Part shown: piece by piece, positions 60,099 to 64,000 of the stretch
How the letters are laid out: each line of letters starts with the position of its first letter
Numbering within the stretch: position 1 is the first letter of the stretch
Source: Micromonospora violae
GTDB lineage: Bacteria; Actinomycetota; Actinomycetes; Mycobacteriales; Micromonosporaceae
Reading direction: 5' to 3'
Length of the DNA stretch: 64,000 nucleotides
Assembly: GCF_004217135.1 (NCBI RefSeq)
Contig: NZ_SHKK01000001.1
Location: forward strand, 7,068,001-7,132,000
Made by a program: the position numbers and the translations under genes
Notes under the pieces: model-generated
What the model was told of the DNA's origin: nothing
Database searches by the model: none
Seen by the model: only the letters and a program-made list of their open reading frames with translations

Positions 60099-63000
60099 AT
60101 GCGCCTGCTCCGTGATCTGTGGGGCACTTCTACCCGTCGTATGACGATCGTGGCCGTTCTGATCGTGTTGGGTGCCGCGGGGCAGGCGGGCGCGTCGGCG
60201 CTGGCTGGTGCGGTGTTGGTGCATCGGTCGGCGGGGTTCTTCGCCGTACTGGCGGCGGCTCTGGTCGCTGTGGTCCTCAGCGACCTCGCGGTGAGTCTGT
60301 TGATGGCCGGTTTGACCGCGGACTGGTCGGCCGATGTGCGTCGTCGGCTTTGTCGCGTCGCTCTCGGGCAGGATCTGCCCACCCTGGAGACCACCCCGGT
60401 GGGTGAGCTGCTGGACCGGATCGACGGGGACGTCTATCAGGTGGCGTCGGCGGTGCGTAACCAGGGCACCCGGCTCGCCCAGGGTCTCTGTGTGGGTTTG
60501 TTGTCGATGGTCGTGGCGTTGGTGGTGTGGTGGCCGGCCGGGGTCGCGATGGTGCTGCTCACGGTGGTGCTCGCGGTCGGACTGCGGCGGCCCACGGCGC
60601 GGATCGGCCCGGCTCGGATGGCCGAGGAGGAGGCGTGGTCCGACCTGGCCGCCGTCATGGAGGAGGCGGTGCACGGCCAGGACGACGTACGCACCAGTTT
60701 GGCTCGGCCGTACGTGCTGCGGTTGTACGCCCGGCGGGCCGCGGCGGTGCTGTCGCGGGGCAGTGTGGTGTGGGTGCTGTCCGCCCGGGTGGCGACGGTG
60801 GCGACCGCGACGATCCGGGCCGGTATCGGTGCGGTGGTGCTCGGTGGGGCCTGGGCGTTGGCCACCGGCCGGATCGACGCCGCCCGGCTCACCGCCATCT
60901 GGCTGCTGGCCCTGGCGTTCGGGGCGACCGCGGAACATGTCAGCCGGATGGTGCCGGAGATCCAGGAGGCTCTCGGCGCGTGGGCGCGGGTGCAGTTGCT
61001 CCAGAAGGCCCGGCAGGAACCGGTGGGCGGGGCCAGTCCGAGCGACGGTGACCTGCGCATCCGGGACCTGACCTTCGGGTACGGGGAGGGTGGCCGGGGG
61101 GCGGCGCTGCGCGGGGTCAGCCTCACCTTCGCCCGTGGTCGCTCGTACGCGCTGATCGGACGGACCGGGTCGGGCAAGTCGACTCTGGCGAAGGTGCTCA
61201 CCCGCGCGGTGGACGTGCCGCCCGGCACCGTTTTCCTCGGCGGCACCGACCTGTGTGACCTCGACGTGGAGCAGTTGCGCCGCTGGGTGGCGTTGGTGCC
61301 GCAGCGCACCGAGATCCTGGCCGGCACGCTCGCCGAGAACGTCGCTCTTTTCGACCCGGAGTTGCTAGACGCGGCGGCTCGGGCACTGGACGAGCTGGGT
61401 CTGGCCGGTTGGATCGCCGAGCTGCCGGACGGATTGGCGACCCGGTTGGGGGAGGGCGGCCATGTGCTCTCCGCCGGTCAGGAGCAGTTGGTGGCGTTCG
61501 CCCGGATCCTGGTTCGGGAGCCGCACGTGGTGATCCTCGACGAGGCCACCGCGCGTCTGGACCCGGTCACCGAGGCGCGGGTGCAGCGGGCCACCGAACG
61601 TCTGCTGCGTGACCGGATCGGCATCGTCATCGCGCACCGGCTCTCCTCTGTACGCCGCTGTGACGAGGTGGTCGTCCTGGCCGACGGCGTGGTGGTCGAG
61701 GCTGGCCCGTTGGAGACGTCGACGCGTTTCGCGGAACTGTTGGCGACCAGTCACGCCGCCGCGTACGCGACGGTGGCGCCGGCCGGTCGCGGCGGCGGCA
61801 CCGACCTGCTGGTCGGCCCCGCCCCGGCCGACCCCTGGCCGGGCGAGCCGCTGCCCGCGCGGGTCGAACCGGCCGAGCTGGTCGGGCCGATGGCACCAAC
61901 CACGCCGCTCACGCCGACCACCCCGCTCACTCCAACGGAGCAGGCCACCCCGGTCACGCCGACCGAGCAGGTCGAGCCGAGCGGGCTGAAGAAGCAGGCC
62001 GGGCAGACCAACCCGACCGGGCCCACCCGGGCCGATCCGCCGCCACTGCCGCCGGTGCCGCCGGCCCGGACGCTGCGGGAGATCTTCCGGCTCTGCACCA
62101 ACGATCCCCGGTACGGGGCGGCCGCGATCGTGCTGTTCCTCGGGCTCAGCCTGCTCGGGTTGGACGGCCCGGTGCTGCCCTGGCTCTGGGCGGACCTGGT
62201 CGACGGGACCGGCAACCCGTACCTGCCGGCGGTGGGGATCGTCGCCGGGCTGCTGGTCACCCTGCCGCTGCCGTTCTACACCCACGTCTGGTTCCCGCAG
62301 TGGTGGGTGCGGCAGATGCTGCGCATCGGCCTTCGCCTGGTGCACGGCCAGACCGGGCCGCGTCGGGTCAGCTCACACACACCCGCTGAGGTGGTGGCGC
62401 AGGGTGGGGACACCGAGCGGGTGGTTCAGCTCGCCGACAACGTGCTGGACCAGACGGTCGCGCTGGTGCTCGTGGTCGCCATGACGGCGGTCACCGGCAG
62501 CGTCGTACCCGGGTTGTTCTTCCTCGGCACGATGGTCGTCTCCGGCCTGGCCGCGACGTTGTTCGGGCCGAAGCTGGAGCGGGCGGCCCGGGCGACGGTG
62601 GCGGCGCGGGCCGCGTTCGCCACGGCGTTGGTCTCCGCGCTCTCCGCGGCGCGGACGGTGAAGCTCGCCGGCGCGACCACGGCGGTGCTGCGTCACCTGG
62701 CAGGTCTGGACGTGCTACGCAGCGACCGGCAGCGGCGGGAGATCTCGGTGCAGGTGTGGGCGCGGTCCACGCCGTCGATGGCCAGCGGGCTGTTGCCGAT
62801 CGGCGCCTGGGCGCTCTACCTGAACGGCTCGCTCTCCGCCGGGGCGGTGCTGGTGGCCGTCTCCACCCTGGGCGCGGCCCGTTGGTTCGCCTGGACGACG
62901 GCGTCGTTGATCTCGCAGTTGCCCTCGGCGCGGGTCTGGACGCGGCGCACGACGGCGATGACCGGGGTGAGCGCGTACTCGGCGGGGGTGCCGGAGGTCG

Positions 63001-63734
63001 ACCTGAGCGCCGGGACTGCGCCCGCGCCGACCATGCCGCCCCGGCATCCGCTGCGCCAGCTGGAGCTGCGCGGTTTCTCGGTGGTGCACTCCGACGGCAC
63101 GGTGGCCGTGCGGGACGTGGACCTGACCGTGCAGCGGGGGCAGTTGGTGCTGGTCGTCGGGCCGGTCGGGTCGGGCAAGTCCTCGTTGCTGCGGGCGCTG
63201 GCCGGGATCGTGCACCACACCGGCGAGCTGGCCTGGAACGGTGACCCGGTCACCGAGCCGGAGCTGTTCCTGCGCCCCAACCAGGTCGGTTATGTCGGTC
63301 AGTTGCCCCGGGTGCTCTCCGGCACGGTGGCCGACAACATCGCGCTCGGGCACCAGGTCGACGCGGCCGGGGCGGTCAGCACCGCCCAGCTCGACCACGA
63401 CCTGGCCGCCGCCGGTGGTGGGTTGGGCCTGCTCATCGGGCACAAGGGCACCCGGCTCTCCGGCGGGCAGTTGCAGCGGTTGGCGCTGGCTCGGGCGCTG
63501 GCCCCGCGTACCGAATTGCTGGTCGCCGACGACGTGTCGTCGGCGTTGGACGTCACCACCGAGCTGGCGTTGTGGCAGGCGTTGCGCGGCCACGGGGTGA
63601 CAGTGGTCGGCTCGACCGCGAAGCGCGCCGCGTTGGTCCGGGCCGACCACGTGGTGGTGCTGCTCGGCGGCACGGTGGCGGCCCAGGGCACCTGGCAGGA
63701 CCTGGAGGGCGACTGGTCGCACCTGGCCGGCTGA
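60099..63734 (+). CDS. Fused heterodimer-like ABC exporter (TMD-NBD-TMD-NBD)
   Basis: 1211 residues from ATG 60099. TMD1 about 1-310; NBD1 has Walker A GRTGSGKST near 353, signature LSAGQEQ near 456, Walker B VVILDEATARLDP near 474 and H-loop IVIAHRLSS. A Thr/Pro-rich linker (PTTPLTPTTPLTPTEQ near 600) leads to TMD2 about 690-960. NBD2 has Walker A GPVGSGKSS near 1022 and signature LSGGQLQ near 1120, but its Walker B ends LLVADD (Glu to Asp) and the H-loop position reads VVGST instead of carrying His. One ATP site is therefore probably degenerate, as in heterodimeric exporters. Substrate unknown. Confidence 0.92.
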   Translation: MRLLRDLWGTSTRRMTIVAVLIVLGAAGQAGASALAGAVLVHRSAGFFAVLAAALVAVVLSDLAVSLLMAGLTADWSADVRRRLCRVALGQDLPTLETTPVGELLDRIDGDVYQVASAVRNQGTRLAQGLCVGLLSMVVALVVWWPAGVAMVLLTVVLAVGLRRPTARIGPARMAEEEAWSDLAAVMEEAVHGQDDVRTSLARPYVLRLYARRAAAVLSRGSVVWVLSARVATVATATIRAGIGAVVLGGAWALATGRIDAARLTAIWLLALAFGATAEHVSRMVPEIQEALGAWARVQLLQKARQEPVGGASPSDGDLRIRDLTFGYGEGGRGAALRGVSLTFARGRSYALIGRTGSGKSTLAKVLTRAVDVPPGTVFLGGTDLCDLDVEQLRRWVALVPQRTEILAGTLAENVALFDPELLDAAARALDELGLAGWIAELPDGLATRLGEGGHVLSAGQEQLVAFARILVREPHVVILDEATARLDPVTEARVQRATERLLRDRIGIVIAHRLSSVRRCDEVVVLADGVVVEAGPLETSTRFAELLATSHAAAYATVAPAGRGGGTDLLVGPAPADPWPGEPLPARVEPAELVGPMAPTTPLTPTTPLTPTEQATPVTPTEQVEPSGLKKQAGQTNPTGPTRADPPPLPPVPPARTLREIFRLCTNDPRYGAAAIVLFLGLSLLGLDGPVLPWLWADLVDGTGNPYLPAVGIVAGLLVTLPLPFYTHVWFPQWWVRQMLRIGLRLVHGQTGPRRVSSHTPAEVVAQGGDTERVVQLADNVLDQTVALVLVVAMTAVTGSVVPGLFFLGTMVVSGLAATLFGPKLERAARATVAARAAFATALVSALSAARTVKLAGATTAVLRHLAGLDVLRSDRQRREISVQVWARSTPSMASGLLPIGAWALYLNGSLSAGAVLVAVSTLGAARWFAWTTASLISQLPSARVWTRRTTAMTGVSAYSAGVPEVDLSAGTAPAPTMPPRHPLRQLELRGFSVVHSDGTVAVRDVDLTVQRGQLVLVVGPVGSGKSSLLRALAGIVHHTGELAWNGDPVTEPELFLRPNQVGYVGQLPRVLSGTVADNIALGHQVDAAGAVSTAQLDHDLAAAGGGLGLLIGHKGTRLSGGQLQRLALARALAPRTELLVADDVSSALDVTTELALWQALRGHGVTVVGSTAKRAALVRADHVVVLLGGTVAAQGTWQDLEGDWSHLAG

Positions 63735-63770
63735 GCGCGGGGGCGGCCCGAGCGCCGGGGTGGCGCTGAC

Positions 63771-63809
63771 GGTGCGGGGCGGCTGCCGGGCTGGCAGCCG
63801 CCCCGCACC
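63771..63809. terminator. 17-bp perfect hairpin between convergent genes
   Basis: GGTGCGGGGCGGCTGCC (63771-63787) pairs without mismatch with 63793-63809 around GGGCT. It lies between the ABC exporter stop and the stop of the convergent oxidoreductase gene. Confidence 0.75.
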
Positions 63810-63817
63810 GGCGGGGA

Positions 63818-64000
<183 letters not shown>

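Overview
The window reads as chromosomal core of a high-GC actinobacterium, most likely Micromonospora or a close Micromonosporaceae relative. The reasons are the very high GC, frequent GTG starts, actinobacterial families (DUF2469, DUF397, DUF5753-type XRE, DUF4081-GNAT), two adjacent signal peptidases after rplS, and a Rieske/beta-lactamase-fold enzyme like NamH. N-glycolylated muramic acid is a wall trait of this family. Species assignment is inference.

Layout. 1-3 kb: 3' part of glnD, then ffh. 3-7.5 kb: Uma2 protein, amidohydrolase, TetR regulator, an archaeal/eukaryal-type proS, DUF402. 7.7-13.7 kb: ribosome/RNA and export block rpsP-khpA-rimM-trmD-rplS-lepB-lepB-nudix-rnhB-DUF2469. 13.8-22.1 kb: mostly minus strand, a sulfite-oxidase-type Mo enzyme, an M23 peptidase, a class V aminotransferase, xerC, and the coupled yraN-comM/yifB-dprA set. 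22.3-31.7 kb: translation and envelope genes rpsB, tsf, pyrH, frr, cdsA, rlmN and a DivIVA-repeat protein. 32-34 kb: namH. 34-43 kb: FAD oxidoreductase, a two-component system divergent from a lipoprotein/adaptor/MacB-type ABC exporter set, and a YihY/BrkB membrane protein. 43-51.6 kb: the accessory-looking part, with a 1225-residue secreted GH87-like glucanase, a Phd/RelE toxin-antitoxin pair, an XRE/DUF397 regulator locus, small unknown genes and a second Uma2 protein. 51.7-58.3 kb: isoprenoid and site-2 protease block dxr-rseP-ispG, a PadR regulator divergent from an MFS exporter, and a DUF4081-GNAT gene. 58.5-64 kb: a secreted muralytic-like protein, a gene-poor kilobase with a tandem repeat, a fused double ABC exporter, and the 3' end of an Old Yellow Enzyme gene.

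The most interesting non-coding signal is a set of seven long interspersed palindromes. Four are exactly 77 bp from TGATC to GATCA (47282, 47984, 51558, 59726). Two are exactly 56 bp from TGATCA to TGATCA (35790, 42219), and one related copy is 71 bp (33931). At four of the seven, the terminal TGA of the palindrome is the stop codon of the neighbouring gene. Two 77-bp copies, about 91 percent identical, bracket the toxin-antitoxin pair. The 56/71-bp copies sit between a C-rich and a G-rich flank. Paired substitutions between two of the 77-bp copies keep the stem, which argues for selection on structure. I do not recognise this family.

Other signals are strong hairpins after most operons, candidate ribosomal-protein leaders before rplS and rpsB, a clear TTGACG-17-TAACCT promoter before the glucanase gene, two dyads between padR and the MFS gene, and DnaA-box-like sites away from any origin. 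All calls come from reading sequence; no database search was run.
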